From Paenibacillus paridis (GTDB lineage: Bacteria > Bacillota > Bacilli > Paenibacillales > Paenibacillaceae): a stretch of DNA of 64,000 nt. Made by a program: the position numbers and the translations under genes. The notes beneath the pieces are model-generated. The model worked only from the letters and a program-made list of their open reading frames with translations. It ran no database searches and had not been told where the DNA came from. How positions within the stretch are numbered: position 1 is the stretch's first letter; every line of letters begins with the position of its first letter. Location: contig NZ_VCIX01000087.1 of NCBI RefSeq assembly GCF_006345825.1, positions 186,202 to 250,201 of the forward strand, in the 5' to 3' direction. This document shows, in pieces, positions 28,137-36,113 of the stretch.

Positions 28137-28241
28137 AGAATCAATCTAGTGCTGGTATTCATCTTCTGAGCATAAAAGCATTTACTCTTATTTGCTCTAA
28201 ATAACGACAAGATTGAGTTTAGCACAGGTTGGCTAGAATTG

Positions 28242-28724
28242 TCAATCCTTATCTATCATGCCGTTAAGCGGATGTTTGGAGAGCAAGCTGTTAAGCTCCT
28301 TCATGAACATATCGATGTCCTTGAATTGACGGTATACGGATGCGAAGCGGACGTAAGCGACCTCATCGACAGGATAGAGCTCATTCATGACAATCGAGCC
28401 AATATCGCTGCTGTCAACCTCGGCATGCGCCGTTGTACGCAGCTCCTTCTCTACCTCGGACACAATAACCTCCAGCCGCTCTACTGGCACTGGACGCTTC
28501 TCGCAGGCGCGTATCAACCCACGCAAAATCTTATCGCGGCTGAACTCTTCGCGGCTTCCGTCTTTTTTGATCACAATTAGAGGCGTTTCTTCAATCATTT
28601 CGAAGGTCGTGAAGCGACGGCTGCACTTCTCGCATTCACGGCGGCGACGAATTGATTTGTTTTCATTGGCGGGCCTGGAATCTAATACTTTGGTTCCGGC
28701 ATAGTCGCAATATGGGCATTTCAT
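28242..28724 (-). CDS. nrdR: Transcriptional repressor NrdR
   Basis: A 160-residue protein with an N-terminal zinc ribbon (CPYC and CEKC pairs, with RRRRECEKCSRRFTTFE) and an ATP-cone domain (about 49-139). NrdR binds NrdR boxes in front of ribonucleotide reductase genes and represses them when its ATP-cone is loaded with (d)ATP. Length and sequence match the family throughout. AGGAGG is 11 bases from the ATG. It is divergent from the spore protein gene and followed by tRNA-Ala about 105 bases on. In bacilli nrdR lies near polA-coaE, as here. Confidence 0.97.
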   Translation of the reverse strand: MKCPYCDYAGTKVLDSRPANENKSIRRRRECEKCSRRFTTFEMIEETPLIVIKKDGSREEFSRDKILRGLIRACEKRPVPVERLEVIVSEVEKELRTTAHAEVDSSDIGSIVMNELYPVDEVAYVRFASVYRQFKDIDMFMKELNSLLSKHPLNGMIDKD

Positions 28725-28808
28725 GCTGCGTTGCGCCTCCTTTCTTCATTGCAAAAGCCTTTGAAAACGGCTCTTCTCAAATAAATTTTAATTTCCATGT
28801 AATTCCTG

Positions 28809-28837
28809 TAATGAACTTTTGATTTTTGCACATAATA
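28809..28837 (+). promoter_or_regulatory. Sigma-G-like forespore promoter of the SASP gene
   Basis: TAATG (28809-28813), exactly 17 bases, CATAATA (28831-28837). The -10 fits the sigma-G consensus CATWHTA fully and the -35 differs at one base. Position and product (a forespore protein) agree. Confidence 0.7.
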
Positions 28838-28867
28838 CTTTTACCAACCGCAAGGAGGTGAACATAC

Positions 28868-29086
28868 ATGAGCGCATCCCGCAGCAGTAACCAATTGGTA
28901 GTGCCACAAGCGACAGCTGCCCTTGACCAAATGAAATATGAAGTTGCTCAAGAGCTAGGCATCGCGATTCCGCAAGACGGATACTACGGCAACATGGCTA
29001 CAAAAGACGCAGGCTCGATCGGTGGATACATCACTCGTCGCCTGGTGCAAATTGCCGAGCAATCTCTTGCTGGTCAATACAAATAA
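28868..29086 (+). CDS. Alpha/beta-type small acid-soluble spore protein
   Basis: A 72-residue DNA-binding spore protein with the two family signatures, ALDQMKYEVAQELGI, which contains the GPR protease cleavage region, and GGYITRRLVQIAEQSL near the C-terminus. It coats and protects spore DNA in the forespore and is degraded at germination. GGAGGTG is eight bases from the ATG. A sigma-G-like promoter precedes it and a GC-rich hairpin follows. This gene is the clearest sign that the organism forms endospores. Confidence 0.96.
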   Translation: MSASRSSNQLVVPQATAALDQMKYEVAQELGIAIPQDGYYGNMATKDAGSIGGYITRRLVQIAEQSLAGQYK

Positions 29087-29126
29087 TGCTTTATTACTTG
29101 TTGTATGAATAACGGAAGCTTTGGAT

Positions 29127-29154
29127 CTAGCCCGCCCATGAAGCGGCGGGCTTC
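29127..29154 (+). terminator. Hairpin terminator after the SASP gene
   Basis: AGCCCGCC and GGCGGGCT arms form a GC-rich 8-bp stem 40 bases past the stop. Only a weak T-rich tail follows on either strand; it may also serve the convergent lytic transglycosylase gene. Confidence 0.6.
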
Positions 29155-29195
29155 CAAGGCTTCATTGTATTTTCGCATTTGGTGTCGTTCCGTAT

Positions 29196-29762
29196 TTAGA
29201 AGCTCGGATATAAATCCTTGTACTTATTATAATAATAGAACACCCGCTGTACATAATGCCTGGTCTCGCCAAATGGAATCTGTTGTACAGTATCTATTGT
29301 ACCGTCCCATACTCCCGAGTCAAGCCACTTCCGAACATTACCTGGACCGGCATTGTATGCGGCTACGGCTGCGATTTTATTTTGATCGAATTGCTGATCC
29401 AAAGACTTTAAGTACCAAGCCCCTACTTCGATGCTCACATCGGCCCGATGCCGAAGCATGTCCTCTGTTACTTCAGCAAAACCAGCCTTCTGAACAACCC
29501 AATTGGCCGTGTCCGGCATAATTTGCATCAGCCCGAGCGCGCCCTTCTTCGAATCCTTACCTGTTTGATAATTGGTTTCGCTACGAATAATCGCGGCAAC
29601 CAAATGCGGCTCTACGCCGTAATTTGCGGCGCTTGCGCGAATATCATCCTTGTAATGCACCGGATACATCCACTCCGCAAGCCAATCGGACTTTAGAAAC
29701 AAAATCGTAATCAGCGCCAACAGCAACACAAGCAGCACTCTTTTCTTTAGCAGCACTCTCAT
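29196..29762 (-). CDS. Membrane-anchored lytic transglycosylase (SLT domain)
   Basis: A 188-residue protein with an N-terminal membrane anchor (about 8-25) and a soluble lytic transglycosylase domain (about 45-185). Catalytic Glu lies in AIIRSETNY; GALGLMQIMPDTA, AVAAYNAGPGNV and ETRHYVQRV complete the fold. It cleaves glycan strands of peptidoglycan with 1,6-anhydro product formation. The start is the ATG at 29762, overlapping the coaE stop as ATGA; a longer frame reaching 29840 lies within coaE and is rejected. It is the last gene of the polA-mutM-ytaF-coaE run, a common place for this gene in Bacillales. Confidence 0.92.
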   Translation of the reverse strand: MRVLLKKRVLLVLLLALITILFLKSDWLAEWMYPVHYKDDIRASAANYGVEPHLVAAIIRSETNYQTGKDSKKGALGLMQIMPDTANWVVQKAGFAEVTEDMLRHRADVSIEVGAWYLKSLDQQFDQNKIAAVAAYNAGPGNVRKWLDSGVWDGTIDTVQQIPFGETRHYVQRVFYYYNKYKDLYPSF

Positions 29763-30355
29763 GGCAATCTCTGGCTCTTCCAAAATTCGTTGATCTGCCG
29801 CTTTGTTTCCTCTAGCGTTCCGCTGTTGTCGATGACCCATTCCGCTTTCTGCCGCTTCAGCTCAATATCCATTTGCAGCTCTACACGCCGCTTCGCTTCT
29901 TCTTCCGTATACAGATTGCGTGCCATTAATCGGGAAATCTGAACCGCTGCAGGCACATACACCACCATAATGCCTTCATATAAATGCGCCTGATTGGTTT
30001 CATACAACAAAGGGACGTCTGCAATGACTAGCCGATTAGGGAATTGCTCGGCATACTTATGTATCCGCTCCTGCATGAGGGTTCGAATTGCCGGATGGGT
30101 AATGGCTTCAAGCTTCGCTAATGAAGCTTTATCGCGAAATACGATTTCGCCAAGTGCCTTCCGATTGAGCGAGCCATCCGCTTCAAGTAAAGCTTGTCCG
30201 AACGTAGAGGCAATTGCCTCTAATGCTGGTTCACCTCGTTGAACGACTTCCCTTGCGACTCGATCGGCATCGACCAGCAGCGCACCGCGTTCTACGAGTA
30301 AGTTTGCGATTGTGCTTTTACCGCTGGCAATACCGCCGGTTAATCCGATTTTCAT
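29759..30355 (-). CDS. coaE: Dephospho-CoA kinase
   Basis: A 198-residue kinase carrying out the last step of coenzyme A synthesis, ATP-dependent phosphorylation of the 3'-hydroxyl of dephospho-CoA. P-loop LTGGIASGKST is at residues 4-14, DADRVAREV at about 30 and the lid region with YTEEEAKRRVELQM near 145. The ATG at 30355 has GAGGTG six bases upstream; the GTG at 30364 overlaps that site. It overlaps the lytic transglycosylase gene by four bases and follows ytaF by 15 bases. Confidence 0.95.
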   Translation of the reverse strand: MKIGLTGGIASGKSTIANLLVERGALLVDADRVAREVVQRGEPALEAIASTFGQALLEADGSLNRKALGEIVFRDKASLAKLEAITHPAIRTLMQERIHKYAEQFPNRLVIADVPLLYETNQAHLYEGIMVVYVPAAVQISRLMARNLYTEEEAKRRVELQMDIELKRQKAEWVIDNSGTLEETKRQINEFWKSQRLP

Positions 30356-30370
30356 CCATTTCACCTCAAA

Positions 30371-31075
30371 TTATAACAGCTTCATGATTCCCATTACGAT
30401 TAATAATAGACCTGGCAGCATGGACAAGGCTTGCATGCCCTTCCAAGCTGAGAAACGAAAACCGAACCGAATGCCTCCCACAAGAAAAATCGCGCTGGCT
30501 GCCATTATCGCAATCGAAGTCAGCAACGCAGGCAAACCAATCATGGCCGCGCCTAGCCCTGCTCCGAAGGCATCTAACGATAACGCAACGCCGAGCATGA
30601 CCGCCTCTGAAGCGGAAATCGTACCCGATTTGTCGACGTCAGCCACTTGCGGAGTTCGAAGAATTTGAATGACGAGGCCTAAACGCTTTAGTTCAACCAT
30701 CACAACTAACGCCGCGGCAGCAATATCTCCGGTTGGCAATTCCCTATCGGCTTCGATTTCTGTACCCGATGGTCCTTGGCTGTCCGCACTCTCTTGATTT
30801 TGCCTTCCGCGCCTCCATTGCAATAGCGCCCAGCATCCAATCAAAATCAGAACGCATGCCCCAATTAGCCTCGCCACAAATTCGGTGAGAAAGCCGGTCA
30901 GCCAGCCGCCAACCTGCATGGATAAGAAAATAATCAATCCTGAACAGCCCGCGATGATGATGACAGACAGCAATGGAATACGAATTCTGCGTAGCCCATA
31001 CGTAATGCCAACACCAAATCCGTCTAAACTAACGGCAAAAGCAAGAATCAACAGCGAAGCAACATGCGCGAACAA
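30371..31075 (-). CDS. ytaF: Sporulation membrane protein YtaF (MntP-like fold)
   Basis: A membrane protein of about 234 residues made of two similar halves, each opening with an SLDGFGVG / SLDAFGAG helix, as in MntP manganese exporters. The halves are joined by a hydrophilic linker and a canonical EF-hand-type loop, DVDKSGTISASE (about residues 146-157), just before the second half. The TTG at 31075 has GGGGAGGG nine bases upstream and gives the usual YtaF length; an ATG at 31120 has no ribosome-binding site. Bacillus YtaF is a sporulation membrane protein of unclear activity. Position between mutM and coaE matches other Bacillales. Confidence 0.88.
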   Translation of the reverse strand: MFAHVASLLILAFAVSLDGFGVGITYGLRRIRIPLLSVIIIAGCSGLIIFLSMQVGGWLTGFLTEFVARLIGACVLILIGCWALLQWRRGRQNQESADSQGPSGTEIEADRELPTGDIAAAALVVMVELKRLGLVIQILRTPQVADVDKSGTISASEAVMLGVALSLDAFGAGLGAAMIGLPALLTSIAIMAASAIFLVGGIRFGFRFSAWKGMQALSMLPGLLLIVMGIMKLL

Positions 31076-31213
31076 TCGTAAAGTCCCTCCCCGCACGGCG
31101 GCAGCCCAGCTCACCATCATGGGTGAGTAGTCATTCGCCTATTGTTCGTAACACACTTATCATATGCGGGGAGTATTTGTCTGTGCATGCACAGCTATAA
31201 ATGCTATTTCTTC

Positions 31214-32059
31214 CTAGCCCTTCGTTGACAACGACAGCGGCTGGCATTTGCTGCATATATGGGTGCCTCTGCCGCCAACTACGAATTTGTGTATCGGTCT
31301 CTTACAGGTCGGACAAGGCTCATCCTTCTTGCCGTATACGAGCAGCTGATGCTGGAACATGCCCATTTCACCCTGTCCGTTCACGTACGATTTAATTGAC
31401 GATCCGCCTGCATCTACGGCATTGCCGAGAGTAGTTCGAATCGCTTCGTATAATCGTTTCCATTCCGCTGGCTTAAGCGTATTCGGCGTTCTCTCCGGAT
31501 GGATCTTCGCTTGAAAGAGCGCTTCATCCACATAAATATTGCCAAGCCCAACAATATGCTCTTGATTGAGCAGCAACGGCTTAATCTTAGAAGCGCGTTT
31601 CTCCAGCTTGCTGCGCAGCGCATCTACGGTAAACCCAGGCTCCAGCGGTTCAATCCCCAGCTTGTTCAGCGGCGGAAGCTCCAGCTCATGTCCCGTTTGG
31701 AATAAATGCATCGTGCCAAACTGGCGCACGTCCTTATAGCGAAGATCCGTACCGTCCTCGAAATGGAAAATCACATGCGTATGCAGCTCGATCGGCTCCT
31801 CCGATGGGAATACACCATACCGTCCCTCCATGCGCAAATGCGATACAAGCACTAAGCCATCCAACATAATTCGCAAAAACTTGCCACGGCGTTCCACCGT
31901 TTGGATGGTATGTCCGACAAGGGCATCCGCGAATTGTTCAGGTTCTGCAGGACGCTGTATAATACGCGGGAGTCTAACGGTAACCGCTTGGATTCGTTTA
32001 CCCGCTACTAGTTCAATTAACGTTCTTCTTACGGTCTCTACCTCTGGCAATTCAGGCAT
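31214..32059 (-). CDS. mutM: Formamidopyrimidine-DNA glycosylase
   Basis: A 281-residue base-excision repair enzyme that removes 8-oxoguanine and formamidopyrimidines. The N-terminal PELPEVET provides Pro2 as nucleophile and Glu3; the helix-two-turn-helix lies around LLLNQEHIVGLGNIYVDE; the C-terminal zinc finger has CPTCKRPIHK and CSKC. Length is normal. GTGAGGAGAA precedes the ATG. It is 49 bases downstream of polA and about 140 bases upstream of ytaF, in the conserved repair/CoA operon. Confidence 0.97.
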   Translation of the reverse strand: MPELPEVETVRRTLIELVAGKRIQAVTVRLPRIIQRPAEPEQFADALVGHTIQTVERRGKFLRIMLDGLVLVSHLRMEGRYGVFPSEEPIELHTHVIFHFEDGTDLRYKDVRQFGTMHLFQTGHELELPPLNKLGIEPLEPGFTVDALRSKLEKRASKIKPLLLNQEHIVGLGNIYVDEALFQAKIHPERTPNTLKPAEWKRLYEAIRTTLGNAVDAGGSSIKSYVNGQGEMGMFQHQLLVYGKKDEPCPTCKRPIHKFVVGGRGTHICSKCQPLSLSTKG

Positions 32060-32107
32060 TTCTCCTCACCTCAATAACCATTATACCTGAAAACGGCCGA
32101 AAATGGG

Positions 32108-34786
32108 CTATTTCGCTTCATACCAATTGTCACCGAAACTCATATCCGCTTTGAGCGGCACATCCAATTTAAGCGCTCCAGCCATCACTTCCGGCACCAG
32201 CGTCTTCATCAGCTCAAGCTCGTCCGCAGGAACCTCGAACACGAGCTCATCGTGTACCTGCAGCAGCATGCGGCTCTTCAGCTTGCGCTCGCGCAGGGCG
32301 GCGTCCATATGCACCATAGCCAGCTTGATAATATCCGCCGCAGTCCCTTGAATCGGCGTATTCATCGCCGTTCGTTCCGCAAAGGAGCGCAAATTGAAGT
32401 TCGAAGCGTTGATGTCGTTCAAATATCTGCGTCGCTCCAGCAGCGTAGCCACATAGCCATCCTGCCGTGCTTGCTTCACGATGTCGCTCATATATTGACG
32501 GACGCCTTTGAACACTTCCTTGTAGTCGTCAATAAATTTCCCGGCCTCTTTACGCGTAATCCCTAGGTTCTGCGATAGGCCAAAATCGCTGATTCCATAA
32601 ACGATGCCGAAGTTGACCGCCTTTGCGGAACGGCGCATATTCGAGTCCACTTCCTCTGCTGATACACCGAACACGTCCATAGCCGTCTTCGTATGAATAT
32701 CCATGTCGTTGATGAAGGCTTCCTTCATATTCTCATCATCGGCAATATGCGCGAGCACCCGCAGCTCAATTTGAGAGTAATCGGCTGCAAGGATGGACCA
32801 GCCCGGCTCGGACGGCACGAAAGCTTTACGGATTTGGCGCCCTTCCTCCAGGCGGATCGGAATGTTTTGCAGGTTAGGGAACTGGCTGCTAAGGCGCCCG
32901 GTAGCCGCTATCGTCTGGCGGTAATACGTATGCACCTTGCCCGTTTCCTTGCGCACCTCCTTCAGCAATCCTTCCACGTAAGTAGACTGCAGCTTGGAGA
33001 GCTGGCGGAAATGCAAAATAAGCGGAATGATCTCATGGTATGGCGCGAGCTCTTCAAGCACCTCGGCATCCGTCGAATAGCCGGTCTTTGTTTTCTTCTT
33101 AGCCGGCAGGCCTAGCTTCTCAAACAGAATCTCGCCAAGCTGCTTCGGCGAGCCAATATTGAACTCCGTCCCTGCAAGCTTGTACACGCTGCTTATGATC
33201 GTCGTCAGTTGGCTCTCCAAATTGCGGCCGAGCGCTTCGAGCTCCTCCGTTTTCACCTTGATGCCGAGAAACTCCATACCGGCAAGAATGCGGGACAACG
33301 GATGCTCCATGTCAAAATACAGCTTGCTCATGCCCGTCTTGCTAAGCTCCTCCGTCAACAGAGGAACTAATTGGCGGACGGCTTCAGCCTTAAGCGCCAA
33401 ATGACGGTATAGCGTCTCTGCCTCCGGCACTTTAAATCTTGCGCCTTTGCCGTATACCGATTCATCGGAAGGCAGCGCTGCGAGTCCCTGCTTGTCGTTA
33501 ATGCCGCTCAGTGTTTGGCTTGCTTCCGTCGGGTCTAGCAAATAAGCGGCAAGCTGCACATCAAACGCGGCGCCTTCAAAGTTAATTCCGCTCCACCTGA
33601 GCGCAAGCTCGACCTTATGCTGGTCAAAGCCATACTTCGGCTTGTCCGCCTGCTCCAGCCAGTCGCGAAGCTTCGCTGCGAAAGGCTCCTTCACAACGGA
33701 ATAAGGTAGAGCAAACACCTCGTGCTCCGTCGCAATCGCAAGACCGATCAGCTTGGCTTGATGCGGATTCTCGCCGATGGCTTCCACGTATAAGCCGTTT
33801 TTGTCCGAGTGCCCGAGAAGCTCGATCAGCTTATCCAGCACAGCGGCATCCTTGTCCGATTCTATTACATGAATATTCAGATCCGCAGCCGCAGCCTGCG
33901 CCTGCTCCTCCATATCGCCAGCATCGTCGCCTAGCTCCAGCCGGTCGATCAGAGATTTGAATTCCAGCTTGCGGAACGCCTCGGCCAGCTTCTTGCCGTC
34001 ATAGCCCTCGTAGCGGATTTCCTCGACGCCCTTCTCCATCGGCACCTCGCGGAAAATCGTCGCCAGGCGCTTGCTCATCGTCGCGTCATCCTTGTGGTTC
34101 TCGATATTTTCCTTGAGCTTACCTTTCAGCGTGTCGAGGTTGTCCAGAACGCTCTCCACCGAGCCATGCTCATGAAGCAGCTTCAGCGCGGTCTTCTCGC
34201 CGACGCCCGGCACGCCAGGAATGTTGTCGGAGGTATCGCCCATAAGCCCTTTAAGATCAATTATTTGCATCGGCACCAAGCCGTATTTCTCTTGAATCGC
34301 CTCTGGCGTATAAAGATCTACCTCGCTAACGCCCTTACGGGTAACCGCAATGGTCACCTTATCCGACGCCAGCTGCAGCATATCCTTATCCCCCGTGACG
34401 ACGAATGCTGGTACGCCCTTCTCGTCGGCAGCTTTAGTCAACGTGCCAATAATATCATCGGCTTCATAGCCGGAAAGCTCATATTGCGAAATGCCGAATG
34501 CATTCAGCAGTTCCTTAAGCACCGGAAATTGCTCAGACAGCTCTGGCGGCGTCTTTTGCCTGCCGCCTTTATATTCGGTATAGCCTTCGTGGCGGAATGT
34601 GATTTTGCCAGCATCGAATGCGACAAGCACATGAGTCGGCTTCTCTTGCTCAAGCAGCTTAAGCAGCATGGTCGTAAAACCAAAGATTGCATTCGTGTGC
34701 TGCCCCGCCGAATTGGTTAGCGGAGGCATGGCGAAGAATGCGCGGTAAGCAATACTGTTTCCATCAATAAGCATCCATTTTTCCAT
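32108..34786 (-). CDS. polA: DNA polymerase I
   Basis: An 892-residue family A polymerase. The 5'-3' exonuclease domain (1-290) has LIDGNSIAYRAFFA and VVTGDKDMLQL; the middle 3'-5' exonuclease-like domain (about 300-470) lacks the DxE motif (YVEAIG in its place), as in Bacillus stearothermophilus Pol I, so proofreading is probably absent; the polymerase domain (480-892) has motif A DYSQIELRVLAHI, motif B RRSAKAVNFGIVYG and motif C QVHDELVFEV. It fills gaps in repair and removes Okazaki primers. The ATG at 34786 follows AAGGTG with a nine-base spacer. It leads the polA-mutM-ytaF-coaE-slt run. Confidence 0.97.
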   Translation of the reverse strand: MEKWMLIDGNSIAYRAFFAMPPLTNSAGQHTNAIFGFTTMLLKLLEQEKPTHVLVAFDAGKITFRHEGYTEYKGGRQKTPPELSEQFPVLKELLNAFGISQYELSGYEADDIIGTLTKAADEKGVPAFVVTGDKDMLQLASDKVTIAVTRKGVSEVDLYTPEAIQEKYGLVPMQIIDLKGLMGDTSDNIPGVPGVGEKTALKLLHEHGSVESVLDNLDTLKGKLKENIENHKDDATMSKRLATIFREVPMEKGVEEIRYEGYDGKKLAEAFRKLEFKSLIDRLELGDDAGDMEEQAQAAAADLNIHVIESDKDAAVLDKLIELLGHSDKNGLYVEAIGENPHQAKLIGLAIATEHEVFALPYSVVKEPFAAKLRDWLEQADKPKYGFDQHKVELALRWSGINFEGAAFDVQLAAYLLDPTEASQTLSGINDKQGLAALPSDESVYGKGARFKVPEAETLYRHLALKAEAVRQLVPLLTEELSKTGMSKLYFDMEHPLSRILAGMEFLGIKVKTEELEALGRNLESQLTTIISSVYKLAGTEFNIGSPKQLGEILFEKLGLPAKKKTKTGYSTDAEVLEELAPYHEIIPLILHFRQLSKLQSTYVEGLLKEVRKETGKVHTYYRQTIAATGRLSSQFPNLQNIPIRLEEGRQIRKAFVPSEPGWSILAADYSQIELRVLAHIADDENMKEAFINDMDIHTKTAMDVFGVSAEEVDSNMRRSAKAVNFGIVYGISDFGLSQNLGITRKEAGKFIDDYKEVFKGVRQYMSDIVKQARQDGYVATLLERRRYLNDINASNFNLRSFAERTAMNTPIQGTAADIIKLAMVHMDAALRERKLKSRMLLQVHDELVFEVPADELELMKTLVPEVMAGALKLDVPLKADMSFGDNWYEAK

Positions 34787-34832
34787 GGGAATCAACACCT
34801 TCTTTATGTAGCATACATACCTCTAAGTATAC

Positions 34833-34878
34833 CACAAAAAGGGCTTTTCCCAAGCATCGCCGCCGTAGGAAAGCCCTC
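34833..34878 (-). terminator. Terminator of the EAL gene
   Basis: GGGCTTTTCC and GGAAAGCCC arms (one bulged base) are followed on the minus strand by CCTTTTTGTGG. It separates the c-di-GMP gene pair from polA. Confidence 0.8.
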
Positions 34879-34898
34879 TCTCTTCGTCATAGGTCCGT

Positions 34899-36113
34899 TT
34901 ACGGGAAAGCCGCAGGCCTGCCGAGCAAATAACCTTGTGCATAGGCAACGCCTAGCTCCCGTACCTTAGCCAGCTCTTCTTCCCGCTCAATCCCTTCCGC
35001 AATGATGGCGATGCCCATTTTGTCCGCTAGCTGGATTAAGGTATACAGGATATGCTCCTTCATCTCGTCCAGATCGATGTTCTGAATAATGGACCGATCC
35101 ACCTTCAAATAATCCGGACGCAGCTCGATGATCGACTGCAATGACGAGTAGCCTGCCCCCACGTCATCGATCGCGATTTGGTAGCCTTGGCTGCGATAAT
35201 GCTCCAGCACCTTCTTCACGGAACCAAAGTCGGCAATCGAGCTTCTTTCCGTAATCTCAAACACCACATTATGCGGCGACAGCCGATGCTGCTCAAGCAG
35301 GCTGAGCGTCTGTCCAGGCGAGAAATCCGGGTCTTCCATAATTTGCGCCATGACATTGATAAACAGCTTCTGTCCCTGTCTCAGCGGGATGCACCCGTCG
35401 ATCGCCTTCTCCCTTGCCAGCCTATCGAGCGAATAAGTCAGGCCTTCTTGCTCTGCGAATTGAAATAGCTCCATCGGACCCGGAAACCATGTCCGATCCG
35501 CTGTCCGGGCTAAGGCCTCATAGCCGAAAATCTCTCCGTGGCTATGCAGCGACACAATCGGCTGATAGACGGGCTCGATCAGCCTCTCCCCGATTAAGCG
35601 GTCCAATGCCCGGCGCATCAGGCTGCGCTTCATCGCTCCGGCGGATTGACCGTGCAAAATCGCTTTTTTCATCACCTCATACCAGATTAAGCCATCCGAT
35701 AGCCCTGCCCCAGCTTCAACCACCGCAACGCCTACGTGCAGCTTTCCTTTGGGCAGTAACTGTTTCTCGATCTCCCATTCTTCCGCAAACTGCTGCTCCC
35801 AAGCCTCCGTATGCTTATGCGCGAAATCCAGCAGCCATTCCTCCAGTTGAACCTGGCTGCCCGCTGGCAGGCGCATATGTATGAATAGGTCATCCTGCAT
35901 CCATTGCAGCCCCTCATAAAGCATCGAGCTGCGAAATACAGATTCTGCTTCACGTTCTGCAAATTGATGCCATTGCTCTTGAAAAGATGCTGTGCTGCTC
36001 CTCTGATTAGCAGCCGTATGGTGCCAAGACAAATAAATCATACCCAAATGGCCCGAACATTCATTTTCCGCATCTGCTGGCTGTCCTAACTCCCGAAGTT
36101 GTCTCACGTTCAC
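34899..36113 (-). CDS. EAL-domain c-di-GMP phosphodiesterase
   Basis: A 404-residue soluble protein with an uncharacterised N-terminal region (1-155, possibly sensory) and a C-terminal EAL domain (about 165-400). Metal and catalytic residues appear intact: YEALAR, Asn in FINVMAQ, Glu in FEITERSS, the Asp pair in IDDVGAGYSS, Lys in LKVDRSII, Glu in IAEGIE and QGYLLGRP. It should hydrolyse c-di-GMP to pGpG. The start is GTG at 36113, overlapping the stop of the upstream GGDEF gene as GTGA, behind GAGAGGA. The two genes thus encode synthesis and breakdown of the same messenger with coupled translation. Confidence 0.9.
   Translation of the reverse strand: MNVRQLRELGQPADAENECSGHLGMIYLSWHHTAANQRSSTASFQEQWHQFAEREAESVFRSSMLYEGLQWMQDDLFIHMRLPAGSQVQLEEWLLDFAHKHTEAWEQQFAEEWEIEKQLLPKGKLHVGVAVVEAGAGLSDGLIWYEVMKKAILHGQSAGAMKRSLMRRALDRLIGERLIEPVYQPIVSLHSHGEIFGYEALARTADRTWFPGPMELFQFAEQEGLTYSLDRLAREKAIDGCIPLRQGQKLFINVMAQIMEDPDFSPGQTLSLLEQHRLSPHNVVFEITERSSIADFGSVKKVLEHYRSQGYQIAIDDVGAGYSSLQSIIELRPDYLKVDRSIIQNIDLDEMKEHILYTLIQLADKMGIAIIAEGIEREEELAKVRELGVAYAQGYLLGRPAAFP

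Noticed and set aside
28138..28241. Additional tRNA or small RNA between tRNA-Ala and nrdR
   Set aside because: No cloverleaf or strong hairpin was found in this AT-rich stretch.
29105..29521. 138-residue plus-strand frame after the SASP gene
   Set aside because: It runs across the SASP hairpin and is antisense to the lytic transglycosylase gene.
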